Made by a program: the position numbers and the translations under genes. From NCBI RefSeq assembly GCF_021026295.1, contig NZ_JAJNDA010000006.1, positions 186,001 to 250,000 of the forward strand: a stretch of 64,000 nucleotides of DNA, read 5' to 3'. Each line of letters begins with the position of its first letter. Within the stretch, counting starts at the first letter, position 1. This document shows, in pieces, positions 1 to 7,719 of the stretch. The notes under the pieces are model-generated. The model saw nothing but the letters and a program-made list of their open reading frames with translations. It was not told the origin of the DNA and searched no databases. The stretch is from Actinomycetospora soli (GTDB lineage: Bacteria; Actinomycetota; Actinomycetes; Mycobacteriales; Pseudonocardiaceae).

Positions 1-570
1 GCGAGCTCGCAGCCCCGCCTCGGCGAGATCCCGAACATCATCACGGTGCGGCAGCTGCAGCCCCGCCGGGTCGTCGGCGACGAGTCCTTCTACGGACCCG
101 AGGACGCGAACTGCTGTCCCTCGGGACGCGCGACGACGACGTGGCCGTGGACCGGAGGCACGCTCGGCACGCCCGAGGCGGTCGTCTCGCAGGCCGTGTC
201 GACCACCCCCCTCAGCTCGGGTGCGGCGACGACACCGACCGCGACCGGCGCCGCACCGTCGTCGAGCAGCGGGGGCGTCGACGCGGAGGCGCTCGCGATG
301 AGCGCCGCACGCGCCACCCCGCAGCTCGACCAGTCCCGCATCCTCGCCGCGCGCTGCGCCACGAAGTACCTGACGGTCCCCGGCGCCGCCATCGGCTGCG
401 GCATCCGGGACGCCGCGAGCCGACGCGTCGCGATGGTCGAGGTGATGCTTGTCGACCTCGCGAGCCGCAACGTCCTGACCTACGTCGCCGTGCCCGGATC
501 GGGCTGCCCCGGCCTCCCGATCTGGGCGGCGAAGAACATCGGTGACATGGAGGGCGACAACCCGTGCTGA
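1..570 (+). CDS. partial secreted/envelope protein, C-terminal part
   Basis: The frame is open from the first base, so the gene starts outside the window and 189 codons are visible. The product has a CCPS motif followed by a WPW segment near the start, then a Pro/Ala/Ser/Thr-rich linker (about residues 60-95), then a Cys-containing domain (ARCATKY, GCGIRD, GSGCPG). Paired cysteines and a low-complexity linker suggest an extracytoplasmic protein; the CCPS-W pattern recalls LppP/LprE-type actinobacterial lipoproteins, but that is a weak resemblance. The following membrane-protein gene starts 10 bases after the stop, so they are probably co-transcribed. Function unknown. Confidence 0.6.
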   Translation, partial: ASSQPRLGEIPNIITVRQLQPRRVVGDESFYGPEDANCCPSGRATTTWPWTGGTLGTPEAVVSQAVSTTPLSSGAATTPTATGAAPSSSSGGVDAEALAMSAARATPQLDQSRILAARCATKYLTVPGAAIGCGIRDAASRRVAMVEVMLVDLASRNVLTYVAVPGSGCPGLPIWAAKNIGDMEGDNPC

Positions 571-580
571 GGAGCGACCC

Positions 581-1483
581 GTGAAGCCCAACCTGATCAT
601 CACCGGCGTGGTCGCCGTGCTGCTCCTGCTGGGCCTCGTGCTCGGGATCGGCGACGACAGCTCCTCGTCGAGTTCGTCGTCGAGCTCGTCCTCCTCCTCG
701 TCCTCGTCCTCCTCCTACGACGACGAGGGCGCCGGCTACGACAGCGGGACGAGCCGGCTCTCCGTCCACCCGCTCGCAGCGCTCACGATCGTGAGCGGCG
801 TCCTCGCGTTGGCGGCGGTGTTCGTCCCGACGATGCCGCGCAACCGGCAGGTCCTGCTCGGAGCGGTCGGCATCGGAGCCGCGATCTACGGGACGTACGT
901 CTGGAACCAGGACACCGGCCGGTACTCGTTCCCCGCCCTGGTGATGGTCGCGCCCCTCGTCATCGTCGGGTGGGCGGGCTACGGCTGGTACCAGAACGTC
1001 CAGCGCGGCGAAGGGGCGCGAGGGTCGCTCGACGACGCCGACGACACGGGCCCCGAGCTGGTCTTCCCGGCCGTCGTCCGGGCCGCCGCACGCGGCTCGA
1101 TCGGCCTCGATCTCGACGTCGAGGCCTCGCCGGACGACATCCGCGACGCCGTCGGCCGCGCTCTCGCCAATCGAGGGAACTACTTCACCACCGACGGCTG
1201 CGCCTACTCGGTGCTCCGCCACCGGGACGACGGGCTCGACTGCGCGATCGTGAGCGGCTTCCGCGGCACCGAGCAGTGCACGTTCAGCGTGCGGCTCTCC
1301 GGGACGCGGCTCTCCGTGCGGCTGCTCGAGTACCGCACGGAGAACGAGAAGATCCTCTGGGTGATCCCGATGGGCCCGGCCACCATCCCCGGGTACGGGT
1401 CCTACCGGCACTTCCTGCGGGCGTTGACCCGCGAGGTGCGCCGGATCGACCGGGGTGCGGGCGCCCGGGTGGTGCAGGTGTGA
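581..1483 (+). CDS. membrane protein with poly-serine tract, unknown function
   Basis: The product has 300 residues. GTG 581 is chosen because GGAG lies 6 bases upstream (571-574); a longer frame from 542 would overlap the preceding gene. Residues about 5-23 form a first TM helix, followed by an acidic and 19-residue serine tract, then about three further hydrophobic segments (residues roughly 60-150) and a soluble C-terminal domain of about 130 residues. The serine tract mixes TCC, TCG, AGC and AGT codons, so it is not a simple slippage product. It overlaps the next gene by 4 bases, so the two are translationally coupled. No family recognised. Confidence 0.7.
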   Translation: MKPNLIITGVVAVLLLLGLVLGIGDDSSSSSSSSSSSSSSSSSSSYDDEGAGYDSGTSRLSVHPLAALTIVSGVLALAAVFVPTMPRNRQVLLGAVGIGAAIYGTYVWNQDTGRYSFPALVMVAPLVIVGWAGYGWYQNVQRGEGARGSLDDADDTGPELVFPAVVRAAARGSIGLDLDVEASPDDIRDAVGRALANRGNYFTTDGCAYSVLRHRDDGLDCAIVSGFRGTEQCTFSVRLSGTRLSVRLLEYRTENEKILWVIPMGPATIPGYGSYRHFLRALTREVRRIDRGAGARVVQV

Positions 1484-1911
1484 GGGTCGGCGTCCTGCTC
1501 GCTGTGGTGGTGGCCCTGGCGGCGGGCGTGGTGCTCGGCCTGTCGGCGACGTCCGTCCCGGCGAACTCCGTCGGATCGGTCGCCCCGTCAAGCCCGGTAC
1601 CGGCCCCGCCCACCACGACCTCCCGAGCCGGAGCCTGCGTGGACGCGGGTGCGCTCGTCCCGGCCTACTCCGCGGGGCAGGCCGGCGACGCCCGGTCCAC
1701 GGTGGAGCCCGGCTCGATCCGCTGCGCCGGCCCGTACGCGACGGCGAAGATCGACGACCCGAGCCTCCCCGACACCCTCAACGTGCTGTTCTCGGTCGCG
1801 CCCCTGCGCAGGTTGCGGTCCGGCACCGGGCCGGTGTGCGAGGTGGGGTCCTCCGAGGGTGGTCTCCCGCCGGTCACGGCGTCGCAGGGGGACGTCCTCG
1901 GCTGCGCCTAG
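1480..1911 (+). CDS. small secreted or membrane-anchored protein
   Basis: The product has 143 residues. GTG 1480 overlaps the previous stop in a GTGA arrangement. Residues 3-22 form a signal-anchor helix, followed by a Pro/Ser/Thr-rich linker and a domain with four cysteines (ACVDAG, IRCAG, PVCEVG, LGCA) that could form two disulfides outside the membrane. It is the last gene of the rightward run; its stop lies inside a long inverted repeat. The architecture (linker, then a two-disulfide domain) resembles the partial gene at the window start. Function unknown. Confidence 0.65.
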   Translation: MRVGVLLAVVVALAAGVVLGLSATSVPANSVGSVAPSSPVPAPPTTTSRAGACVDAGALVPAYSAGQAGDARSTVEPGSIRCAGPYATAKIDDPSLPDTLNVLFSVAPLRRLRSGTGPVCEVGSSEGGLPPVTASQGDVLGCA

Positions 1912-1972
1912 GCAGGTGATCATGTCGAGTGCGACGTCGGCGTCGTCGCGCTCGGCATGATCAACTGCCTAG
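1908..1972. terminator. long hairpin between convergent genes
   Basis: A 65-base imperfect inverted repeat. The outer arms are CTAGGCAG and CTGCCTAG, the next arms TGATCATG and CATGATCA, and the inner arms GAGTGCGAC and GTCGTCGCGCTC. The TAG stop of the rightward gene and the last codons and TGA of the leftward gene (1969-1971) both fall inside it. It is well placed to end transcription from both sides. There is no U-tract, as is usual in high-GC actinobacteria. Confidence 0.6.
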
Positions 1973-3282
1973 CGGGACCAACCTCCTGTCAGTGCCTCGT
2001 CCGCGAGCGTCGCACCAGCCTTGGTGATCATCAGGTTCTCCCGTGAAACGAAGTACGTGACGCCGTTGTTGGTGGCGATCCAGCTGTCCTCGCTCTGCGT
2101 CGCCGGCAGCGTGATCGTCAGGTGGGTGCGGTCGTCGGCGCCGTAGTAGTAGAGGGCGCCCGAGCTGCCCTGACAGATCGCGACGTGGACGCGGGAGTCG
2201 TGGGCGACCACCGGCGCGGCCACCGCGGCTTCGGGCAGCGTGCTCGCAGCCTCGGCCGGGCAGGCCGCGGCGCTGGTGCCGCTGGCCGCGGCGGCCACGG
2301 TCGGTGTGGTCCCGGCCGCCGTGGCGACCGTCGCCGCCTCGGGACCGGGTCCGCCGAGGGCGATGACGAGCGCCGCCACGGCGGCGGTGCTGATGCCCGC
2401 GCAGACACCGACGACGACGGCGGGTGCGCCGACGGCGGCCGCGGGAGTCGGCCGCCGGGCGGCTCCGACGAACCCGAGCAGGAGACAGCCGAGCAGCGCG
2501 GCGCCGACCATGCCCGCCGCCATCGTCGCGTCGGCGTCTAGGCCCTGCGCGGCCAGCACGGCACCGAGGTCCCCGCCGGTGACGAGGACCGTCCCGGCGG
2601 CCGCTGCCGCCATGAGAGGCAGTCCCACCAGCATCGCGGTCGCCCGGTCGCGCCCGGAGATGAGGTCGATCGTCAGGGGGACGACGAGGAGGGCGACCCC
2701 GGCGAGCAGCGCGAGCCCGACCGGTGAACTCGCGACCCACGGTCCGGACCCCGGCCACGGCGCGAGCACCGCGGCGCCGAGCACCAGCAGGGCGACCAGA
2801 GCCAGGAACGGCATCGGGCTGCGCCGGGTCGAGGTCGCCTCGCAGGGCGGTGCCGCGACGTTCGACGGCAGGGGCAGCGGCGGCGACATCGACGGCACGG
2901 GCGGACCGAGCCGCGTCGGCGGCGGAGGTACTCGAGTTCCGATCCGGGTCGGGGGCGGACCGCACCGGGCGACCCGGTCGGCGAGCAGGTGGGCGCTCAG
3001 CCGGTTCGTCGGGTCCTCCTCGACGGCGGTGGTCGGAGCGTCGAGGGCGGTCGGCCGGCGTGCTGGGGCGGGAGCGGCCGTCGCCGCGCGCTCGGTCGGG
3101 AGCGCGGGCGGGTGGGCGCGCAGCGGAGCAGAGGTCGGGCCCGGCGTCGGAAGCGGCGGGGCCGCCGGGACGGGCGTCGGAGCAGGCGACGGGACCGGCC
3201 CGGCCGCCGACGCCGGGTGGGGCCGGTCGGCCCGGGGCCGTTGCGGCACGGTGCCGATCGGGATCGACGTCCACACGCTCAT
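1969..3282 (-). CDS. multi-TM protein with proline-rich cytoplasmic arm
   Basis: The product has 437 residues from ATG 3282, preceded by a GGGAGG ribosome site. Residues 1-155 are Pro/Ala-rich and contain a TAVEEDPTNRLSAH segment that may be a short recognition patch. About five TM helices follow (roughly 158-178, 187-207, 213-235, 255-277, 285-315), then an Ala/Thr linker and a C-terminal domain of about 95 residues (CPAEAA to the end) predicted to be outside. Three leftward genes (Ser/Thr kinase, zinc-ribbon protein and this one) lie in a row, so phosphorylation of the Thr-containing N-terminal arm is plausible but unproven. No family recognised. Confidence 0.7.
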   Translation of the reverse strand: MSVWTSIPIGTVPQRPRADRPHPASAAGPVPSPAPTPVPAAPPLPTPGPTSAPLRAHPPALPTERAATAAPAPARRPTALDAPTTAVEEDPTNRLSAHLLADRVARCGPPPTRIGTRVPPPPTRLGPPVPSMSPPLPLPSNVAAPPCEATSTRRSPMPFLALVALLVLGAAVLAPWPGSGPWVASSPVGLALLAGVALLVVPLTIDLISGRDRATAMLVGLPLMAAAAAGTVLVTGGDLGAVLAAQGLDADATMAAGMVGAALLGCLLLGFVGAARRPTPAAAVGAPAVVVGVCAGISTAAVAALVIALGGPGPEAATVATAAGTTPTVAAAASGTSAAACPAEAASTLPEAAVAAPVVAHDSRVHVAICQGSSGALYYYGADDRTHLTITLPATQSEDSWIATNNGVTYFVSRENLMITKAGATLADEALTGGWSR

Positions 3283-3366
3283 CTGCTGCCTCCCCCGCCG
3301 GCAGCGCCCCCCGCAGCCGTCTTCGGGAACATCGCCCGACGAGAGCTGACCGTTGCACCCACCGCG

Positions 3367-4164
3367 CTACCGGTGCGGCCGCTGCACGGAGTTGCCCTCT
3401 GGGCCGCCACTGTGGGTCAGGCGGACGGCGTAGCAGTGGTCGGCGTCGAACCCCTGGCTGTCGCACCACGCGTTCGCGGCGGCGGCGGTCGGCATCGGGT
3501 CGCCGACCACGGTGGCCCAGAAGTCGTGCCCGCGGTAGTTCGCGAAGTCCCCGGTCCAGAGCAGACGAGCGTCGCCGTGGGCGGCCCGCAGCGCCTGGTG
3601 CTCCGCGAGGATCGATGCGTTGTCATAGGTCTGCCCGTCCGCGACGAGGCCCGGCCGCTTCGACGAGAGCTGCGGGATCCAGGACCCGACGAGGCCCTCG
3701 ACGACCGCGGAGTCGGCGGTCGAGCGTGCCTGCAGCTGCGCCGCCGGGTCGCTCGCGACCGGGACCGACGCCGTCGCACCGCCCGACGGGTCGGCGACCG
3801 CATCGGCCGCCGGGGCGGCCACGGCCACGGGCGCCGACGTGGATCCTCCGCCCGAGCTCGCGTGGACGACGGCGAGGACGGCGCCGGACACGGCGAGCAC
3901 CGCCACCACCGCGGCGACGACCGCCGTCGCGGGGCGGGTGAGCCACGGTGAGGCGGGCGTTGACGCGGGGGGCGGTGTCGGCCAGCCGCCTGTATGCGGT
4001 GGGCCGGGAAGCGGGCGGGACGGCCAGCCTCCGAGCGGGGTCCCGCACGCGGTGCAGAACGCGGCGCCGGGCGACCGGGGACAGCCGCAGCCCGGGCACC
4101 CGGCCGGCGCCGCACCCGTCGTCGGGAACGGAGGGCCCGGAGGCCGGATTCCGGGGCCGGTCAT
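3367..4164 (-). CDS. zinc-ribbon membrane protein with extracellular domain
   Basis: The product has 265 residues. ATG 4164 overlaps the stop of the kinase gene (ATGA). Residues about 20-50 hold a CPGCGCP and FCTACGTPL pair, a typical zinc ribbon. A Pro-rich linker follows, one TM helix (about residues 84-106), an Ala/Val/Ser linker and an external domain (about 140-265) with WCDSQGFDADHCYAVRLT near the end, perhaps one disulfide. Zinc-ribbon plus TM plus external-domain proteins often accompany actinobacterial membrane kinases. It is probably a partner or substrate of the upstream kinase; no direct evidence. Confidence 0.7.
   Translation of the reverse strand: MTGPGIRPPGPPFPTTGAAPAGCPGCGCPRSPGAAFCTACGTPLGGWPSRPLPGPPHTGGWPTPPPASTPASPWLTRPATAVVAAVVAVLAVSGAVLAVVHASSGGGSTSAPVAVAAPAADAVADPSGGATASVPVASDPAAQLQARSTADSAVVEGLVGSWIPQLSSKRPGLVADGQTYDNASILAEHQALRAAHGDARLLWTGDFANYRGHDFWATVVGDPMPTAAAANAWCDSQGFDADHCYAVRLTHSGGPEGNSVQRPHR
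4115..4128. repeat. dispersed 14-mer CCCGTCGTCGGGAA (representative copy)
   Basis: Nine exact copies: plus orientation at 4115, 13022, 19194, 25463 and 57980; reverse orientation at 19589, 27944, 42934 and 57560. Thirteen-base matches are at 34932, 45486 and 63239, and 12-base matches at 22197 and 25787. All are inside genes, in several reading frames, so the peptide changes (VVGK, RRRE, PDDG, PSSGT, FPTTG) while the DNA is kept. See findings. Confidence 0.7.
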
Positions 4165-5714
4165 GACCGCACGGAGAAGGTCAGCGAGGCCTGGGCGGTC
4201 TGTCCGTCCTGGGTCTGCACGCGCTCCTCGATCCGGTACTGGCCGTCGGGCAGCGGTTGGTTCTGGTTGAGGTAGATCGGGTTGCCGGAGTTGCAGGCGA
4301 AGGAGTCCTGCTTCACCAGTCCGTTCGGGCCGGTCACGGTCAGGTAGTCGAAGCAGCCGTCGTCGAGCCGCTGGCCCGAGGGCGTGGTGACCTCCGACGA
4401 GTAGGACTGCGAGTGGCCGCCCCCGAGGCACGTCGTCGGCGTCTTGAGCGTGCACAGCAGCTTCAGCGCGATCGTCGGCTGCGTCGGCGAGGCGGGTGCG
4501 GGCGCGGCGGGTCCGTCCGCGATCGGCGCGGCCATCGCGGGAGCCGACGGTGACGACGGCGCGGCGACTGCGGGGCTCGAGCTCTCCCGGGGCGGCAGGT
4601 AGCGCCAGCCCACGTAGGCGCCGCCGCCGAAGGCGAGCAGCAGGAGCACGAGCATCGCGCCTGCGAAGCGGGTGCGGCGGCGCCGACGCCGCGCCTTCTC
4701 CTCCCTGGTCGGCTTCGTCCTTCCCGACGGCGGGTCGGTCGGCTCGGGCGGCGCCGGCGGCGGTCCGGTGGGGACCGGGCCGAGCACCGTGCTCGTCGAC
4801 GACAGCGGGCGCACCGGGTCCTCGGTGCGGGGCGGGAGCGTCGTGCGCTGCGCGACCGGGAGCCCGACCTCGAGCGGGAGCCCGGCGGTGTGCGCGATGC
4901 CCGCGGTGTGGTGGGCGACATCAGCAGCGGACGGGCGCTCGGCCGGGTTCTTCGCGGTCATCGCGCGCAGCAGGCTCTCGACCCCCTGCGGGAGGTCGTG
5001 GCGGCCGAGCGGCGGCAGCGGGTCCCGGTCGATGCGCTGCATGACGGCAGGGGCGGAGACGTCGTCGGCGGACCTGAAGGGCGGGCGTCCGGTGAGGAGC
5101 TGCCAGAGGGTCGTGCCGAGCGACCAGACATCGCCACGGTCGGACGGGCGCTCACCGCGCAGGACCTCAGGCGGCACGTGGTCGAGCGTGTAGCCCCCGA
5201 TCCGCGAGCCCTGGCTCTCCAGTGTGAGGCGCGCGATGCCGAAGTCGGAGAGCGCCGGCTTGCCGTAGGCGGTGACGAGGACGTTGCCGGGCTTGATGTC
5301 GCAGTGCAGCACGCCGCGGGCGTGGGTGACGGCGAGCGCCGACGCCACCGCGTGCAGGACCGACACCGCCTCAGCGGCCAGCAGTGTCCGGCCGAGGTCG
5401 GCCAACGATCCACCCGGGCACAGGTCCATCGCCAGCCAGGGCCTGCCGTCGTGCACGCCCGCGTCGAGGATCGACACGATGTTCGGGTGGCCGGCGAGCT
5501 CCCCCATCGCCTGGCGCTCCCGGTCGAACCGGCGGTGCACCTCGGGGCCGGTGACCTGGACGTCGAGCAGCTTCAGCGCCACCCAGCGACCGGTCGAGAC
5601 CTGCCGCGCCTCGTGCACGCTGCCCGATCCGCCCCGGTTGAGCATCCGGCCGAGCTCGTAACCCGCCGGTGCCGCCCCGGCGGCCGCCCCTGTCGCACCC
5701 ACACCCGTCGTCAT
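4161..5714 (-). CDS. transmembrane serine/threonine protein kinase
   Basis: The product has 517 residues. ATG 5714 is preferred over GTG 5738 because GGGGGAGAGG lies just upstream. It is a PknB-like Hanks kinase: glycine loop NRGGSGSV (26-33), catalytic Lys48 in VALKLL, catalytic loop HCDIKPGN (137-144, with Cys in place of the usual Arg of HRD), DFG at 157-159 and PPE in place of APE. A Pro-rich juxtamembrane region, basic residues and one TM helix (about 355-378) lead to an external domain of about 130 residues with cysteine pairs. The external domain is not a PASTA repeat. It heads a three-gene leftward operon with the zinc-ribbon and multi-TM proteins. Confidence 0.92.
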   Translation of the reverse strand: MTTGVGATGAAAGAAPAGYELGRMLNRGGSGSVHEARQVSTGRWVALKLLDVQVTGPEVHRRFDRERQAMGELAGHPNIVSILDAGVHDGRPWLAMDLCPGGSLADLGRTLLAAEAVSVLHAVASALAVTHARGVLHCDIKPGNVLVTAYGKPALSDFGIARLTLESQGSRIGGYTLDHVPPEVLRGERPSDRGDVWSLGTTLWQLLTGRPPFRSADDVSAPAVMQRIDRDPLPPLGRHDLPQGVESLLRAMTAKNPAERPSAADVAHHTAGIAHTAGLPLEVGLPVAQRTTLPPRTEDPVRPLSSTSTVLGPVPTGPPPAPPEPTDPPSGRTKPTREEKARRRRRRTRFAGAMLVLLLLAFGGGAYVGWRYLPPRESSSPAVAAPSSPSAPAMAAPIADGPAAPAPASPTQPTIALKLLCTLKTPTTCLGGGHSQSYSSEVTTPSGQRLDDGCFDYLTVTGPNGLVKQDSFACNSGNPIYLNQNQPLPDGQYRIEERVQTQDGQTAQASLTFSVRS

Positions 5715-5804
5715 GCTGTGCCTCTCCCCCCGAGGCACTGCGCGCCTCTGGGCCGGTGATCGCTCGTCATGTCGTATTCGTGACAGACGTCGTCCGCTCG
5801 GCCC

Positions 5805-5822
5805 ATCCCCGAGCTCGGGGAT
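5805..5822. repeat. 18-bp perfect palindrome, copy 1 of a GC-rich element
   Basis: ATCCCCGAG followed by CTCGGGGAT, a perfect 18-base palindrome in the 173-base gap between the kinase start and the glycosyltransferase-like stop. A longer version with the same core is at 9687-9714. It could act as a terminator for the leftward operon ending at 5888 or as a protein-binding site. The rest of the gap shows no convincing gene. Confidence 0.5.
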
Positions 5823-5887
5823 CGCGGCGGGATCCGGGGTGAGCGCGTCGACCAGGCGGTAGTCGCCCCGGGCAGCCGGTCAGCAGG

Positions 5888-6784
5888 TCATCCGGCGCCG
5901 GCCGCGAACCAGCCGAGGTCCTCCGACGAGACGAAGCGCTCGATCGTCGGCCCACCGGCGAGCCCGTCGACGGCCGAGAGCTCCGCCCGCTTCCGGGACG
6001 GGTCCTCGGTCGTGCTCAGGCCGATGGTCGGCCAGTGGCCCTTGTGCGGAGGAGCGGTGATCCCTGCGGGGTCGATCGGGCGCTCGACGATGAGGCGGAG
6101 GAACCGTCGGGCTGCACGGAGCCCCTCGCTGCCCAGGCCGTCCTTGTGCCAGCGGCGGCGCTGCAGGTCGGCCCGCACTCCGGTGAGGAATCGGCCCTCG
6201 AGGTACCTCTCGAGCAGGACGATCTCCTGGAGGTAGTCCAGGAGCAGTCCGTACTTCGCCAGGAACTCCTCGAACGACAGGGGCACCATGCCGACCTCGA
6301 GTGCCCAGGGGACGTCGAGGACGAAGAAGTCCGAGGTCAGTCCCACGCCCGGGAGCAGGGTCGGATCACCGTGCTCCCGCGCGACTCCGTGCGCGCGTGG
6401 TGTGACCTCGAATCGTGCGGCGGCCAACCGGAGCTGCTGGTCGTGCATCTCCTCGACGAGGTCGCGCACCCACTCCGGCCGATAGAGCCAGCAGTCGCCC
6501 GCCAGACACACGGCGTGCCGCAGACCGGGCTCGGCCGCTGCCAGGGCCGCGATGCCGGCGTCGAGCAGCGAGGCGGCACCACGGAAGTGGCTCGCGGACG
6601 GCGCCACGACGACCGTGTGGTCCTCCAGGTAGGATGACCAGACCTGCGGCCCGTTCACGGCGTGCACGATCACGACGCGGTCGAAGAAGGGCGACCAGAG
6701 GTGGCGGATCAGCTCCATGTTGGCCCGGGCGTGATCGAACTTGTCGTACGTGGTGATCACGACGCCGATCTCCCGCCCGGTCAC
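5888..6784 (-). CDS. glycosyltransferase-like protein
   Basis: The product has 298 residues. GTG 6784 overlaps the preceding stop in a GTGA. The N-terminus GREIGVVITTYDKFDHAR and the following DRVVIVHAV look like the first beta strands of a GT-A fold nucleotide-sugar enzyme. AVCLAGDCWLYRPEWV is where a DxD-like metal site would be expected, although only GDCW is seen. The C-terminal half has aromatic and basic residues typical of acceptor-binding regions. It is the last gene of a three-gene operon with an APH-like kinase and an HTH protein. I would call it a putative glycosyltransferase of the small GT2/DUF type, with moderate certainty. Confidence 0.55.
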   Translation of the reverse strand: MTGREIGVVITTYDKFDHARANMELIRHLWSPFFDRVVIVHAVNGPQVWSSYLEDHTVVVAPSASHFRGAASLLDAGIAALAAAEPGLRHAVCLAGDCWLYRPEWVRDLVEEMHDQQLRLAAARFEVTPRAHGVAREHGDPTLLPGVGLTSDFFVLDVPWALEVGMVPLSFEEFLAKYGLLLDYLQEIVLLERYLEGRFLTGVRADLQRRRWHKDGLGSEGLRAARRFLRLIVERPIDPAGITAPPHKGHWPTIGLSTTEDPSRKRAELSAVDGLAGGPTIERFVSSEDLGWFAAGAG

Positions 6785-7719
6785 GGGGCGTCCACCGCGA
6801 TCGCGGCGGCGAGCAGCGCTTCGGTGGCCGGGTCGGGCGCGCTCGCGTCCTGACCTCGTTCGTCCTTCACGATCTCCCGGACGCCGGCCTCCATGACCAG
6901 CTCGAGCGCCAGGAGCCCGGCAGCACGGGTTGCGTCCAGTTCCGTCTCCACCGCCAGCCATCGCGCCAGGAGCTCCCGCGCCCGCCCGGCGCCTCCGACC
7001 CGGGCGCACCAGCGCGCTGCGTCGAACTCGGGCGGACCGACGTATCCGCAGGTGTCGAGGACGTGGATGGAGCCGCCCTCGACGAGGAGGTTCACCGGGG
7101 TGAGGTCGCCATGAAGACACAGCCTGGGCCCGTCGGTCATCAGAGCCTGCGATCGGTCCGTCAGATCCTCCGGCATCGGGTATCCGTGCGCGGCCGCCGC
7201 AGCGGCCACCGCCCGTAGGTGACGGGCGACGGCGTCGAACAGCCTCGTCGTGCCGGGCACGGCGCCGATATCCACCTGATGGGCGTGCGCCATCAGCCGG
7301 GCGAGGGCCGGGGTGAGCTCGGCGGAGCCCGTGGCGGGAGGCGCTCCCGGCAGCTCCGCCATGAGCAGCCAGCTCACCGGCTCGTCGCCGTGGGCGAGGA
7401 CCTTCGCGGTGGGGACCCCGTGCTCCCGCCACACCCGCTGAACCGCGGCCTCGGCGGGGCGCCGGCGCCCGTACACCTTGAGCACCACCGGTGCGCCCGA
7501 CGAGTCCGCGAGTCGGAGGAGGTACTGCGGCTTGCCCGTGGGCGGTGTCAGGCTGGTGGCAGGACCACGGAGGCCGAGACGCTCGACGAGGGTGTCGAGG
7601 AACCTCGCGGCCCGGCGGACCTCGACGGCCTCGTCGGCGTACGGGCCTCCCTGCACGCGGGCGTCGACACCGGCGACCTGTTCGGCGATCAGGTCCTCCG
7701 GGATGATGCGGCTGGTCAT
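6781..7719 (-). CDS. APH-family small-molecule kinase
   Basis: The product has 312 residues. ATG 7719 overlaps the upstream stop (ATGA) and has GGAGGAG upstream. It has the aminoglycoside/choline-kinase fold: PVVLKVYG (lysine of the N-lobe), LCLHGDLTPVNLL (catalytic Asp and metal-binding Asn in HGDxxxxN) and VLDTCGYVGPPEFDAARW, in which the second metal Asp is present. These enzymes phosphorylate hydroxyls of small molecules. Its position between an HTH regulator-like protein and a glycosyltransferase-like protein suggests a sugar or sugar-alcohol substrate. Resistance function is possible but not implied by the context. Confidence 0.8.
   Translation of the reverse strand: MTSRIIPEDLIAEQVAGVDARVQGGPYADEAVEVRRAARFLDTLVERLGLRGPATSLTPPTGKPQYLLRLADSSGAPVVLKVYGRRRPAEAAVQRVWREHGVPTAKVLAHGDEPVSWLLMAELPGAPPATGSAELTPALARLMAHAHQVDIGAVPGTTRLFDAVARHLRAVAAAAAAHGYPMPEDLTDRSQALMTDGPRLCLHGDLTPVNLLVEGGSIHVLDTCGYVGPPEFDAARWCARVGGAGRARELLARWLAVETELDATRAAGLLALELVMEAGVREIVKDERGQDASAPDPATEALLAAAIAVDAP

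Noticed and set aside
5767..5955. 62-residue leftward frame overlapping the glycosyltransferase-like stop
   Set aside because: Contains the palindrome, Arg/Ser/Pro-rich, no start signal; best explained as a chance frame.
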